Assembly (NCBI GenBank): GCA_963830385.1
Contig: CAWHMD010000008.1
Span: 620,001-684,000 of the forward strand
DNA: 64,000 bases
DNA from: Bog-532 sp963830385
Lineage (GTDB): Bacteria; Actinomycetota; Actinomycetes; Streptosporangiales; Streptosporangiaceae
Reading direction: 5' to 3'
The translations under genes were made by a program, and so were the position numbers. Positions within the stretch are counted from its first letter, which is position 1. Every line of letters starts with the position of its first letter. A model generated the notes under the pieces. The model was not told the origin of the DNA and did no database searches. It was given only the letters and a program-made list of their open reading frames with translations. Of this stretch, positions 25,280 through 33,197 are shown one piece after another.

Positions 25280-28072
25280 GTGAGTGACAGCGGGCGAAGC
25301 CGGTTCATCGGCCGGAAGGGCGAGCTGGCGCAGGCCAGCGAGGCGCTAGCGGCAGCGCGGGCGGGACGCCCGCAGATCATGGTGATCGAGGGCGAGCCCG
25401 GCATCGGCAAGACCGCGCTGCTGCGGCGGTGCACCCACCTGGCGGGCGACGCTCAGGTGGTATGGGCGAGCGGCGACCCGGCCGAGACCGGTCTGGACGG
25501 CGGCCTGGCCCGGCAGCTGCTGGCGGCCCTGCCCCGGCCGCCCGGTCCCGAGCGCGGGCCCGGCCCGGAGCCGGTCACCGCCGGCCAGGACGGCCTGACC
25601 CTCGGGGCCGCGCTGCTGGCTGGCCTCGGCGCTCTGCAGGAACAGGCCCCGCTGGCCGTGCTGGTGGCCGACGACCTGCACTGGGCCGACCGCACCTCGG
25701 CCGAGGCGCTGCTGTTCTGCCTGCGGCGGCTGCGCAGCGACCAGGTGCTGGTCCTGCTGGCGGCCCGCCCGCACGCCCTGGACCGGCTGGGCGGCGGCTG
25801 GGCCCGGCTGCTGGCTGACAGCGACCGGGTGCGCCATCTCCGGCTGACCGGCCTGACCCCGGCCGAGGTGGTGACGCTGGCCGCCGCCAACCGCTGGGAC
25901 CTGACCGCGGAGTCCGGCGCCCGGCTGCAGGAGCACACCGAGGGCAATCCCCTCTACCTGCTGTCGCTGCTGACCGAGCTGCCGGCCGACGCGTTCGGCG
26001 GGGACACGGCCCACCTGCCGGCCCCGGCCGCCTACTCGGCGGCGGTACTGGGCCGGCTGGCCCAGCTTCCCGGGCCCGCCCAGGACCTGGTGCGGGCGGC
26101 GGCGGTGCTCGGCACCCGGGCGGCCGCCCGGGTCGCCAGCGCCGTGGCCGGGCTGGCCGACGGCACCGCCGCGGCCGACGCGGCGGTGCGGGCCCGGCTG
26201 CTCGACTTCCCGCCCGGCCGGGCCCGCGACGAGCTGGTGTTCACCCATCCCCTGGTCCGGGCGGCCGTCTATGAGGACCTGCCGCCGGCCGGGCGGCGGG
26301 GGCTGCACCTGGCTGCGGCCAGGCTGCTGGCACCCCCCGCCTCGTTCACGCACCGGGTCGCGGCCGCGGCCGGCGGCTTCGATGACGAGCTCGCCACCGA
26401 GCTGATCGCGGCGGCCGGGTCCAGCCAGCTGGCGGGCGCGCCGCGGCTGGCCGCCCAGTACCTGGGCTGGGCGGCCAAGCTCGACAGCGACCGTAACCGG
26501 GGCGAGCAGAGCCTGTTCGGCGCGGTCCGGCTGCTGATCTGGACCGGCGACGTGCAGGCGGCCCAGGAGTACGCGGACGCGGTGAACGCGTGCCCGCCCG
26601 GGCCGCACCGTCGTTACGTTCAGGCCATCCTGGCGGTGGCGCAGGGCTGGCTGGAGCACGCCGCGGCCGAGTTGCGCTCGCTGGCCGGCACCATCACCCC
26701 GGCCGGCGAGCCCGGCCTGTACGGCCACACCACCGCGGCGCTGGCCATCGTCTGCGCTTCGCTGGGCGAGGACGAAGCCTCGGTGGAGTGGGCGGAACGG
26801 GCCCGGGCGGTGCCGGGTGAGGCACCCGACGCCGACGCCCTGGCCCGCCAGGCCCTGGCCTGGAGCTACGCCAAGACCGGCCGGATCGGCGAGTCGCTGC
26901 GCCTGCTGGCGGACCTTTCCGCCCGCAAGCCCGAGCCCAGCGGCTTCGACGCCGAGCTGCTGACCGTGCGGGGCGTCGTCCGCAACTGGGCGAGCGACTT
27001 CGCCGGGGCGCGGGAAGACCTGCAGGCGGTGCTGCGCTGGCACCGGGCCGGGGTGACGATCGTCGGGCTGACCAACGCCTACACGGCGCTGGCGGAGGCG
27101 GAGTTCCGCAGCGGGGACTGGGACGCGGCCGCGACCCACGTCGAGGTGGCGATCTCGCTCGGCCGCGACCTCGACCACACCTGGTACCTGTCCTATGCCC
27201 ACTGCGTAGCCGCGTACCTCTACGCGGCGCGCGGGGACGTCGAGACGCCGGCCGCCGGGGCGGCCGCCGGGCCGTCGGCGGCCGCCCACGCGGCCGCCGC
27301 CCACGAGGCGGCCGAGCTGTCGCCGTCCATGGAGGCCCTCGCCTGCGCGGCCCTGGCCGACGCCCACGTGGCCTGGGCCCGCACGGACTGGCCGGGCGTG
27401 ATCACCGCGCTGGTCCCGCTGGCCCGCGGGGCCTGCGGCACCGCCTCCACCTACCCCAACCTCGCGCTCTGGCGGTACCGGCTGGCCGAGGCCCATCTGG
27501 CCCAGGGACGGCCGGCCGAGGCCCGGCGGCTGCTCGACCAGAGCCCGGCCGGGTCGTGGGGCGGGGTGACGGAAGGCGACCGGGCCCGGCTGGAGGCACG
27601 GATCTGGCAGTGCGCCGGCCAGCCGGAGCGGGCCGCGGCGCGATATGAGATGGCCACGCCCGGGCCCGGGTCGCGCAGCCTGGCCGACGGGCTGCTCGCG
27701 CTCGACTACGGCTGGTTCCTGCTGGGCGCCCGGAGCCGCCGGGCGGCCGCCAACGCCCTGCTGACGGCCCGGGGAGTGCTGGCCGGGCTCGGCGCGGCCG
27801 CGCTGACCGCCGCCTGTGACCAGGGCCTGCTGGCCTGCGGGGTGCGGATTCCCGCGCTGCTCCCCGACCGGGAAACCAGCGAGGGCCTGGACGTGCTGAC
27901 GGCCCGCGAGCAGGTCGTGGCCCGGCTGGTGGCGGCGGGCAAGACCAACCGCGAGATCGCCGCCGAGCTGTACGTCAGCGTCAAGACGATCGAGTACCAC
28001 CTGAGCATCATCTTCACCAAGCTGCATATCCGGTCACGACGGCAGCTGGCCTCCGCCAGCAGCCCAAATTAG
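25280..28072 (+). CDS. Large ATP-binding LuxR-family (LAL) transcriptional regulator
   Basis: A 930-aa STAND-type regulator. N-terminal Walker A is GEPGIGKTALLRR (residues about 38-50), with Walker B-like LAVLVADDLHWADRT. A long Ala/Leu-rich middle region (about 400-850) looks like TPR-type helical repeats. The last 65 residues are a LuxR DNA-binding domain (LTAREQVVARLVAAGKTNRE, VSVKTIEYHLSIIFTKL). LAL proteins respond to small ligands and often control secondary metabolism or transport. The next gene, 75 bp downstream, is an MMPL exporter and a possible target; this is inference. Confidence 0.9.
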   Translation: MSDSGRSRFIGRKGELAQASEALAAARAGRPQIMVIEGEPGIGKTALLRRCTHLAGDAQVVWASGDPAETGLDGGLARQLLAALPRPPGPERGPGPEPVTAGQDGLTLGAALLAGLGALQEQAPLAVLVADDLHWADRTSAEALLFCLRRLRSDQVLVLLAARPHALDRLGGGWARLLADSDRVRHLRLTGLTPAEVVTLAAANRWDLTAESGARLQEHTEGNPLYLLSLLTELPADAFGGDTAHLPAPAAYSAAVLGRLAQLPGPAQDLVRAAAVLGTRAAARVASAVAGLADGTAAADAAVRARLLDFPPGRARDELVFTHPLVRAAVYEDLPPAGRRGLHLAAARLLAPPASFTHRVAAAAGGFDDELATELIAAAGSSQLAGAPRLAAQYLGWAAKLDSDRNRGEQSLFGAVRLLIWTGDVQAAQEYADAVNACPPGPHRRYVQAILAVAQGWLEHAAAELRSLAGTITPAGEPGLYGHTTAALAIVCASLGEDEASVEWAERARAVPGEAPDADALARQALAWSYAKTGRIGESLRLLADLSARKPEPSGFDAELLTVRGVVRNWASDFAGAREDLQAVLRWHRAGVTIVGLTNAYTALAEAEFRSGDWDAAATHVEVAISLGRDLDHTWYLSYAHCVAAYLYAARGDVETPAAGAAAGPSAAAHAAAAHEAAELSPSMEALACAALADAHVAWARTDWPGVITALVPLARGACGTASTYPNLALWRYRLAEAHLAQGRPAEARRLLDQSPAGSWGGVTEGDRARLEARIWQCAGQPERAAARYEMATPGPGSRSLADGLLALDYGWFLLGARSRRAAANALLTARGVLAGLGAAALTAACDQGLLACGVRIPALLPDRETSEGLDVLTAREQVVARLVAAGKTNREIAAELYVSVKTIEYHLSIIFTKLHIRSRRQLASASSPN

Positions 28073-28098
28073 GGTTTTACCCTAGGGACAGCGGGCCT

Positions 28099-28138
28099 CC
28101 CCCCATCGCATTCTGGCCAATAGGCCATTCTTGGGGGG
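28099..28138 (+). promoter_or_regulatory. Nested hairpin that could hide the MMPL ribosome-binding site
   Basis: CCCCCC at 28099-28104 is complementary to GGGGGG at 28133-28138, the only ribosome site for the next gene. Between them TGGCC (28114-28118) pairs with GGCCA (28123-28127) around AATA. As RNA the region can fold so that the ribosome site is paired; as DNA the inner dyad could be an operator. Confidence 0.5.
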
Positions 28139-28147
28139 ACCATGAAC

Positions 28148-30565
28148 ATGCTGCTGGAGCGGCTCGGCGCGTTTTCCGCGCGCCGGTGGTGGATCATCAT
28201 CGTCGCCTGGGTGATCATCCTGGGCGGCCTGCTGATCGCCCACCACGCGTCCGGGGGCGAGTACGTCAACGACTACACGGTGGCCGGGACCGACTCCGCC
28301 CAGGGCAAGGACCTGCTGAGCAGCACCTTCCCGCAGCAGGGCGGCTACGCCGGCCAGATCGTGTTCCACGCCAAGAGCGGCGCGGTGTCCGCGCAGGAGA
28401 ACGCGGTCAACCAGTCCGTGTCCAACGTGTCCAAGTTGCAGTACGTGGTCAAGGCGGTCAGCCCGTTCGCCTCGTCCAGCTCGGGCCTGGTGTCGAAGGA
28501 CGGCACGATCGCCTACAGCAGCGTCTCGTGGAGCAAGAACCCCAACTCGCTCGACGAAACCTACCTGGACAAGCTCAACCAGGCGGTGGCCCCGGCCAAG
28601 AACGCGGGTCTGCAGGTCGAATACGGCGCCGGAGCGGGCCAGATCGGCAACGCCAGCCACGACCTGACGTCCGAAGTGATCGGCCTGGGCTGCGCGCTGC
28701 TGTTGCTGTTGTTCATGTTCGGGTCGCTGATCGCGGCCGCCATCCCGCTGGTGTCGGCGATCTTCAGCGTGCTGGCCGGGCTGTCGCTGCTGGGCGTGCT
28801 GTCCTCGGCGATGACGTTCCCGACCACCGCCCCGACCATCGCCACCCTGCTCGGCCTGGGCGTCGCCGTCGACTACGGCCTCTTCCTGGTCGCCCGGCAC
28901 CGCGAGCAGCTGGACACCGGCATGGACGTGGTCACGTCGGTGGCCCACTCGGCTGGCACCTCGGGCGCCGCCATCGTGGTGGCGGGCGGCACGGTGGTGG
29001 TGTCGATCCTCGGCCTGTACGTGTCCGGGGTGGCGTTCGTCGGGGCCCTCGGCCTGGCGGCGGCGATCGTGGTCGCGCTGACCATGCTGGCCGCGCTGAC
29101 CCTGGTGCCCGCGTTCATGGGCGTCAGCCGGCAGAACGTGCGCTCGCTGGGGGCGCGGTTCCGCGCCCGGCGGGCCGGGCTGAGCGCACGTGAGCAGGCC
29201 GCTCAGACCGCGGCCGCCACCCACGACAAGCACGAGCACAGCGCGTTCGCCCGGTGGGGGAAGAAGGTCAGCGACCGGCCGTGGCCGTGGGCCATCGCCA
29301 GTGTGCTGATCCTGGTGGTGCTGTCGATCCCGCTGTTCTCGATCACGCTCGGCCAGCCCGACAACGGCACCAACCCCACCTCGGAGAGCAACCGGCAGGC
29401 CTATGACCTGATCTCCCAGGGCTTCGGCGTGGGCGTCAACGGGCCGCTGGTCGTGGTGGTCAAGCTGCCCAAGGAGTCGAGCCAGGACACCCAGCAGCTG
29501 CTGAGCACCATGCAGCAGAACGTGAAGTCCACCTCCGGGGTGGCCTCGGTCGGCCCGGCCCAGGTCAACTCGGCCGCGACCACCGCCTCGTTCAGCGTGA
29601 TCCCCACCACCCGGCCGCAGGCGACTCAGACCGAGCAGCTGGTCAATCAGCTGCGCAGCGCCGTGCTGCCCAAGTCCCACGTGACCAGTTACGTCACCGG
29701 CACCACGGCCGGGACGGTCGACTTCAGCGAGCGGATCACCAGCCGCATCCCGTGGCTGATCCTGACCGTGGTGGCCATCGCCTTCATCCTGCTGACGGTG
29801 GCCTTCCGGTCGGTCGTGATCGCGATCAAGGCGGCCGTGTTCAACCTGCTGTCGATCGGGGCCGCCTACGGGGTGATCGTGGCGATCTTCCAGTGGGGCT
29901 GGGGGGCCAGCCTGATCGGCCTGCACACCTCGCTGCCGATCCCCGCCTACGTGCCAATGCTGGTGTTCGCGATCGTGTTCGGCCTGTCCATGGACTACGA
30001 GGTGTTCCTGCTGTCGCGGGTGCACGAGGGCTGGGTGCAGACCCGCGACGCCCACCGCAGCGTCGCCATCGGCATCGGCAGCACGGCCCGCGTCATCACT
30101 ACCGCGGCCGCCATCATGGTGGTGGTCTTCGCCAGCTTCGTGCTGAACATCGACCCCACGGTCAAGATGCTGTCGATCGGCATGGCCTTCGCCGTGCTGA
30201 TCGACGCCTCGCTGGTGCGGATGATGCTGGTCCCGTCGGTGATGGCCCTGCTGGGCAAGCACGCCTGGTGGATGCCGCGCTGGCTGGAGCCGGTCATCCC
30301 GCACCTGCAACTCGAGGGCAGCACCGAACCCGCCCCCGGCCCGGTGCCCGAACCGGCTGGCATCGTGCTCGAGGAGGCCACCCCGGCGCCGGCGCCGCCG
30401 GCGGCGGCCGAGGTCGTGCCTGAGGTTGCACCGGCACCGGCCGAGGCCGTGCCGGAGGAGCCTGTGCCCGAACCGGTGCCGGCCGCGACCGCGCCCGAGC
30501 CGGAACCACCGGCTGCCGCTGAGCCGCCCACCCGCGAGGACACCCAGCCGCCGGCCGCCGACTGA
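28148..30565 (+). CDS. MMPL-family RND transporter
   Basis: An 805-aa member of the MMPL/RND exporter family. Two halves each have one helix, a large extracytoplasmic loop and a cluster of five to six helices. Family motifs are GVAVDYGLFLVARHRE in the first half and VFGLSMDYEVFLLSRVHE in the second (proton-relay Asp-Tyr pairs). Actinobacterial MMPLs export lipids or antibiotics. A Pro/Glu/Ala-rich tail of about 85 residues (repeated PEP, PAP, PEPVP) follows the last helix. ATG 28148 is 9 nt from the G-run ribosome site; ATG 28142 is only 3 nt from it. Probably linked to the upstream LAL regulator. Confidence 0.9.
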   Translation: MLLERLGAFSARRWWIIIVAWVIILGGLLIAHHASGGEYVNDYTVAGTDSAQGKDLLSSTFPQQGGYAGQIVFHAKSGAVSAQENAVNQSVSNVSKLQYVVKAVSPFASSSSGLVSKDGTIAYSSVSWSKNPNSLDETYLDKLNQAVAPAKNAGLQVEYGAGAGQIGNASHDLTSEVIGLGCALLLLLFMFGSLIAAAIPLVSAIFSVLAGLSLLGVLSSAMTFPTTAPTIATLLGLGVAVDYGLFLVARHREQLDTGMDVVTSVAHSAGTSGAAIVVAGGTVVVSILGLYVSGVAFVGALGLAAAIVVALTMLAALTLVPAFMGVSRQNVRSLGARFRARRAGLSAREQAAQTAAATHDKHEHSAFARWGKKVSDRPWPWAIASVLILVVLSIPLFSITLGQPDNGTNPTSESNRQAYDLISQGFGVGVNGPLVVVVKLPKESSQDTQQLLSTMQQNVKSTSGVASVGPAQVNSAATTASFSVIPTTRPQATQTEQLVNQLRSAVLPKSHVTSYVTGTTAGTVDFSERITSRIPWLILTVVAIAFILLTVAFRSVVIAIKAAVFNLLSIGAAYGVIVAIFQWGWGASLIGLHTSLPIPAYVPMLVFAIVFGLSMDYEVFLLSRVHEGWVQTRDAHRSVAIGIGSTARVITTAAAIMVVVFASFVLNIDPTVKMLSIGMAFAVLIDASLVRMMLVPSVMALLGKHAWWMPRWLEPVIPHLQLEGSTEPAPGPVPEPAGIVLEEATPAPAPPAAAEVVPEVAPAPAEAVPEEPVPEPVPAATAPEPEPPAAAEPPTREDTQPPAAD

Positions 30566-30893
30566 ACCACTGTTCAACGTTTTAAAAGGAAAGGGCAGAC
30601 GCAATGACGGCGGTAAGAAGGCCGCCGGCGAGAACCGTCGCGGTGAGGAGGCCGCGCGGGGGGTCATCGCCCCGGACGGCAAATGCCAAAATGGGAGCGA
30701 GCATGGTCTCGCGACCACACTGCTCCCATTGGCATCCGATACGGAGTCGCCTCCTCGGCGAGTGGCACAACGCGGCTCCAGCCGGACGGTATTCCGCGAA
30801 GGCATTTTTGGATGCGGCCCGGGGCGTTCATCCGTATCGAACGATTAGTGGAACGCGAGCCGGTGGCTCACTGTTCCCAGCCTGGGAAGTTTT
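30566..30893. other. 328-bp region between the MMPL gene and the leftward hypothetical gene
   Basis: No supported gene. A possible ATG at 30604 has a purine-rich ribosome-like site but opens an Arg/Pro-rich frame that runs into the antisense of the next gene, so I reject it. The stretch contains a large stem-loop (30683-30735) and a terminator hairpin (30874-30894), and is less GC-rich than its flanks. Confidence 0.6.
30683..30735 (+). other. Large nested stem-loop downstream of the MMPL gene
   Basis: The arm at 30683-30698 (ATGCCAAAATGGGAGC) pairs with 30722-30735 (GCTCCCATTGGCAT) over 14 bp with a 2-nt AA bulge. Inside, TGGTC (30704-30708) pairs with GACCA (30713-30717) around TCGC; an alternative GCGAG/CTCGC pairing exists. 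Could be a terminator, an mRNA 3' stabiliser or a small RNA. Confidence 0.6.
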
Positions 30894-30894
30894 T
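30874..30894. terminator. Short hairpin with T-tract at the 3' end of the hypothetical gene
   Basis: TTCCC (30874-30878) pairs with GGGAA (30884-30888) around AGCCT, followed on the top strand by TTTTT (30890-30894). It abuts the stop codon of the leftward gene and could end rightward transcription from the MMPL side. Confidence 0.45.
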
Positions 30895-31880
30895 CAGGTT
30901 CGTGAAGGACGCCCCCGGTGGCCGCGCGGTTCACGGTCGGGCTCGCCGTACGGGCGCGAGCCGTCGTGGGGCTCGTCCGGGTAGTTCGACTGGAACGGGT
31001 CGTCGGCGTAGCGGTGACCACGGTAGCCGCCGGAGTCGTCGTCCCCGTAACCGGCCGGGTAACCGCCGGACGGGTAGCCCTGGCCGGCGCCGTCGTCACG
31101 GTAGGACGGGGACTGGTAGCTGCCGGAGCCGAGCGGGTCGTCGCCGAACGGGCCGCTGTCGCTGTCGCGGTAGCCCGGGGACCGGGCCTGGTCGCGGAAG
31201 CTCGGTGAGGTCAGCGGGTCCTCACGGTAGGAGTCCCGGCGGTAGGACGGCTCGTCCGGGTAGGGCCGCGACGGCTCGCCGGGGTAGGACGGGGAGGGCG
31301 TGAACGTGGGGGCCGGGCTGAACGACGGCGACGGCGCTGCGGCCGGCCGCCGGTACCGGTCGGACCGCGCTTCGTCGCGGAAGCTGGGCGAGGTCAGCGG
31401 GTCCTCGCGGTAGGGCGAGGACGGCGTGAACGAGGGCGCGGGCGGAGGGTACGCCGGGTCCGGCGACGGTGGCCGGTAGCCGCCGGTGCCGTGCGGGTCG
31501 GTGTCCTGCTCGGCCAGGTCCAGCTCGCGGACCGCGCTGGACACGGGGGCGATGTGCTGGCCGGTGGCGTACTCGGCGTACGGCGCGGCCGCGGGGTCCT
31601 CCCCGCGGCTGCCGGGCAGCCCGATGAGACCGGTCGTGTCGGCGGCGGGCGGGCCCGCCCCGCGGGGGCCACGCTGCAGGGCCTCGACCATCCGGGACAG
31701 GTCCTCGATCGGCAGCCGGAAGGTGCCGGTGCAGGTGCCGCCCTGCCAGATGCTGAAAACGGCCACGCCGGTGTCGGAGTACCAGCTCAGACGCATGCTG
31801 CGGGAGCTGCCGCGCACGTCGAAGAAGACTTCGCCGAGGCGGGGCAGAGGAGCTGCGTCGGACGCGGACATGGAGCCCAT
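30894..31880 (-). CDS. Actinobacterial hypothetical protein with repeat-rich disordered tail
   Basis: A 328-aa protein. Residues about 12-70 form a compact, probably beta-rich domain (FFDVRGSSRSMRLSWYSDTG, then VFSIWQGGTCTGTFRLPIED) that I recall only as a conserved actinobacterial unknown. From residue 120 on it is a Pro/Ser/Tyr/Asp-rich disordered tail with internal repeats such as YREDPLTSPSFRD (twice) and many PSYR, PSYP elements. No signal peptide or membrane helix. Divergent from the WhiB-like gene across a 445-bp gap. Function unknown. Confidence 0.7.
   Translation of the reverse strand: MGSMSASDAAPLPRLGEVFFDVRGSSRSMRLSWYSDTGVAVFSIWQGGTCTGTFRLPIEDLSRMVEALQRGPRGAGPPAADTTGLIGLPGSRGEDPAAAPYAEYATGQHIAPVSSAVRELDLAEQDTDPHGTGGYRPPSPDPAYPPPAPSFTPSSPYREDPLTSPSFRDEARSDRYRRPAAAPSPSFSPAPTFTPSPSYPGEPSRPYPDEPSYRRDSYREDPLTSPSFRDQARSPGYRDSDSGPFGDDPLGSGSYQSPSYRDDGAGQGYPSGGYPAGYGDDDSGGYRGHRYADDPFQSNYPDEPHDGSRPYGEPDREPRGHRGRPSRT
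31191..31414 (-). repeat. 41-bp direct repeat pair inside the hypothetical gene
   Basis: Copies at 31191-31231 and 31374-31414 differ at only three positions and both encode the YREDPLTSPSFRD motif. The spacing is 183 bp, a multiple of three, so an internal duplication kept the frame. Confidence 0.8.
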
Positions 31881-32325
31881 GGTGGCCCCCGCCCCCGCCT
31901 TTGTCCAGTTCGTTGGGAGAGTTGGTACCGTCCCGCGAAAATGCTGGTCACAAGATGGACTGAAATACCGACCCCGGCTGCGCGGGCGAGAGTGCAGGTG
32001 GCATGATTAATGCCTGGCTCGTTCCGCGCCGTCGCGAGACAGCACCGCCCGCAGCGGTCGATCGCGCGGCCGGGACAACGGGGATCGTGACGTACGCGCC
32101 AGCCGTTCGGACCAATCTTGCGTCGCCTAGTAACGCCGTTCTTTCCTGCACGCGCTCGGCCCCCGGTGGGGCGGGACCGCCGACGGGAACATAACGGCGA
32201 TAGTACGCGTTGGATGGAAGGACGGGCGGGCGGCCGTGTGCTGCACGGACCGTCCGCGTGATACGAGCCTGACCTAAAGATGTCCTGCAAGCAAGTCTAA
32301 GAAACTATTAGAGGTGATTGGTCCC
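31881..32325. promoter_or_regulatory. 445-bp divergent regulatory region before the WhiB-like gene
   Basis: Long non-coding gap between divergent genes. No supported small gene. A hairpin at 32220-32255 (GGACGG with CCGTCC outside, CCGTG with CACGG inside) lies about 70 bp before the WhiB-like start. The last 60 bp (32270-32310) are clearly A+T-richer, a likely promoter/leader area. Long upstream regions are usual for whiB-type genes under developmental or stress control. Confidence 0.5.
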
Positions 32326-32625
32326 ATGTCTCAGGTGCGTCGGCAGTCGGCCGTGCTTCCCCGGCCCAATTGGGGCTGGCAGGATGACGCCGCGTGCCGT
32401 GAAGAGGATCTTATCCTCTTCTTCGGCCCCGACGGTGAGCGCCAGCCAGAGCGGGAGATCAGGGAGCGCAAGGCCAAGGGCGTCTGTGCCGAGTGCCCGG
32501 TCCGCACCGAGTGCCTCAACTACGCGCTGTCCCGGCCGGAAAAGTACGGCGTCTGGGGTGGCCTGAACGAGGAAGAGCGCGCGGCCGAGCGCCGTCGCCG
32601 GATGCGCCGGGCCAACGCCGCCTGA
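32326..32625 (+). CDS. WhiB-family iron-sulfur transcriptional regulator
   Basis: A 99-aa Wbl protein with four cluster ligands Cys24, Cys54, Cys57 and Cys63 (DDAACREED, GVCAECPVRTEC), the turn motif YGVWGGLNEEER and a basic C-terminus (RRRRMRRA). Wbl proteins carry an O2/NO-sensitive [4Fe-4S] cluster and usually bind the primary sigma factor. The ATG at 32326 has GAGGTG 9 nt upstream; a GTG at 32314 inside that site is rejected. The PDGERQPE segment resembles the WhiD/WhiB3 type more than WhiB1, but I do not assign a symbol. A terminator follows. Confidence 0.93.
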   Translation: MSQVRRQSAVLPRPNWGWQDDAACREEDLILFFGPDGERQPEREIRERKAKGVCAECPVRTECLNYALSRPEKYGVWGGLNEEERAAERRRRMRRANAA

Positions 32626-32648
32626 GCACCGAGCTGGTCAGCTTGTGC

Positions 32649-32681
32649 GGGCCACGGACCTCTGGGTCCGTGGCCCGTTTT
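32649..32681 (+). terminator. Rho-independent terminator of the WhiB-like gene
   Basis: A perfect 12-bp stem, GGGCCACGGACC (32649-32660) with 32665-32676, loop TCTG, followed by GTTTT. It is the clearest intrinsic terminator in the window, 24 bp after the stop codon. Confidence 0.92.
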
Positions 32682-32699
32682 GCTGGTAAGAAGAGGAAT

Positions 32700-32834
32700 A
32701 TGATCTGCGTCCCCTGCCGGGATCGCCACCACGAGGATTGTCCCGGCGGCACCTGGTGTGATTGTCAGCACCTTCCGGCCCGGGAAACGGCCCGGGAAAC
32801 GGAGCCCACGCTGGGCTGGATCCGCCAGGGCTGA
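32700..32834 (+). CDS. 44-aa Cys/His-rich small protein
   Basis: A small open frame with a compact metal-binding pattern: C3, C6, H10, H11, C14, C20, C22, H24 (MICVPCRDRHHEDC, then GTWCDCQH). The spacing CxxC..HHxxC..CxCxH suggests a zinc-binding or Fe-S knuckle. GAGGA lies just upstream (spacing short, about 2-3 nt). It ends with RETARETE, encoded by a perfect 12-bp tandem duplication. It sits after the WhiB-like terminator and before the sulfur-assimilation leader. I recall similar short proteins in other actinomycetes, but no function. Confidence 0.65.
   Translation: MICVPCRDRHHEDCPGGTWCDCQHLPARETARETEPTLGWIRQG
32779..32802 (+). repeat. Perfect 12-bp tandem duplication
   Basis: CCCGGGAAACGG occurs twice head to tail inside the 44-codon gene, encoding a repeated RETA unit. 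Confidence 0.9.
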
Positions 32835-32959
32835 ATTTCGCCGCGAATCTCATGAGCGGCCGGAATAAGCGCCATTCACCGGCCGTTCGGCTAGACGTGA
32901 CGTCACACGCAGGCGTGGCCCCTTACGGAGCCAGCGTCGCCCCGGTGCCGGCTGCCGCA

Positions 32960-32989
32960 TGGACAGCCGGCACATTTGCGTGTGATGCT
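32960..32989 (+). promoter_or_regulatory. Promoter of the sulfite reductase leader transcript
   Basis: TGGACA (32960-32965, five of six matches to TTGACA), 18-nt spacer, then GATGCT (32984-32989) preceded by TG (extended -10). The predicted start point is at or next to the A of the leader ATG at 32996, so the leader peptide is probably leaderless. Confidence 0.65.
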
Positions 32990-32995
32990 AGTGGT

Positions 32996-33082
32996 ATGAC
33001 CGCTGTGGACCCTTTGCTCGTCGCGCGCAGGCATGTCGACCTGCTGCGCGTCCACAGCGCGATCTGTCTGCCTGACCGCTGA
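32996..33082 (+). CDS. Cysteine-containing leader peptide of the sulfur-assimilation operon
   Basis: A 28-codon frame ending in RRHVDLLRVHSAICLPDR. The pattern RRH-hydrophobic-DLLRV-SA-C is one I associate with short leader peptides ahead of actinobacterial cysteine/sulfur genes. The single Cys codon is TGT, the rare form in this G+C-rich genome, and lies five codons before the stop, a good place for a stalled ribosome to influence downstream folding. It begins 7 nt after a -10 box (leaderless). A terminator hairpin follows 16 nt after the stop. Confidence 0.75.
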   Translation: MTAVDPLLVARRHVDLLRVHSAICLPDR

Positions 33083-33098
33083 CTCCGCCCGTTGTTGC

Positions 33099-33131
33099 AG
33101 TCCGGGCGCGTGTCGCGAGCCGGGCTTTTTT
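33099..33131 (+). terminator. Attenuator-type terminator between leader peptide and sulfite reductase gene
   Basis: GC-rich hairpin (CCGGGCGCG ... CGCGAGCCGGG, with a small bulge, 33102-33124) followed by six Ts (33126-33131). It precedes the sulfite reductase ATG by 66 nt, so full-length operon mRNA must read through it. With the leader peptide this makes an attenuation device. Confidence 0.75.
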
Positions 33132-33197
33132 AGTGCAGGGCCGACCCTTGCCTCCGGTTGACGGCGCACGCCCACGGAACCGAAGGACACGAGTGTC

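Noticed and set aside
30604..30984. Rightward frame after the MMPL gene with a purine-rich site before ATG
   Set aside because: Arg/Pro-rich composition, no recognisable fold, and 91 bp overlap antisense to the well-supported hypothetical gene.
31948..32290. Small frames upstream of the WhiB-like gene on both strands
   Set aside because: No ribosome site, no conserved motif, and position in a likely regulatory region.
32762..32995. Extension of the leader peptide frame upstream to 32762
   Set aside because: The promoter at 32960-32989 lies inside the extension, so it cannot be translated from that transcript.
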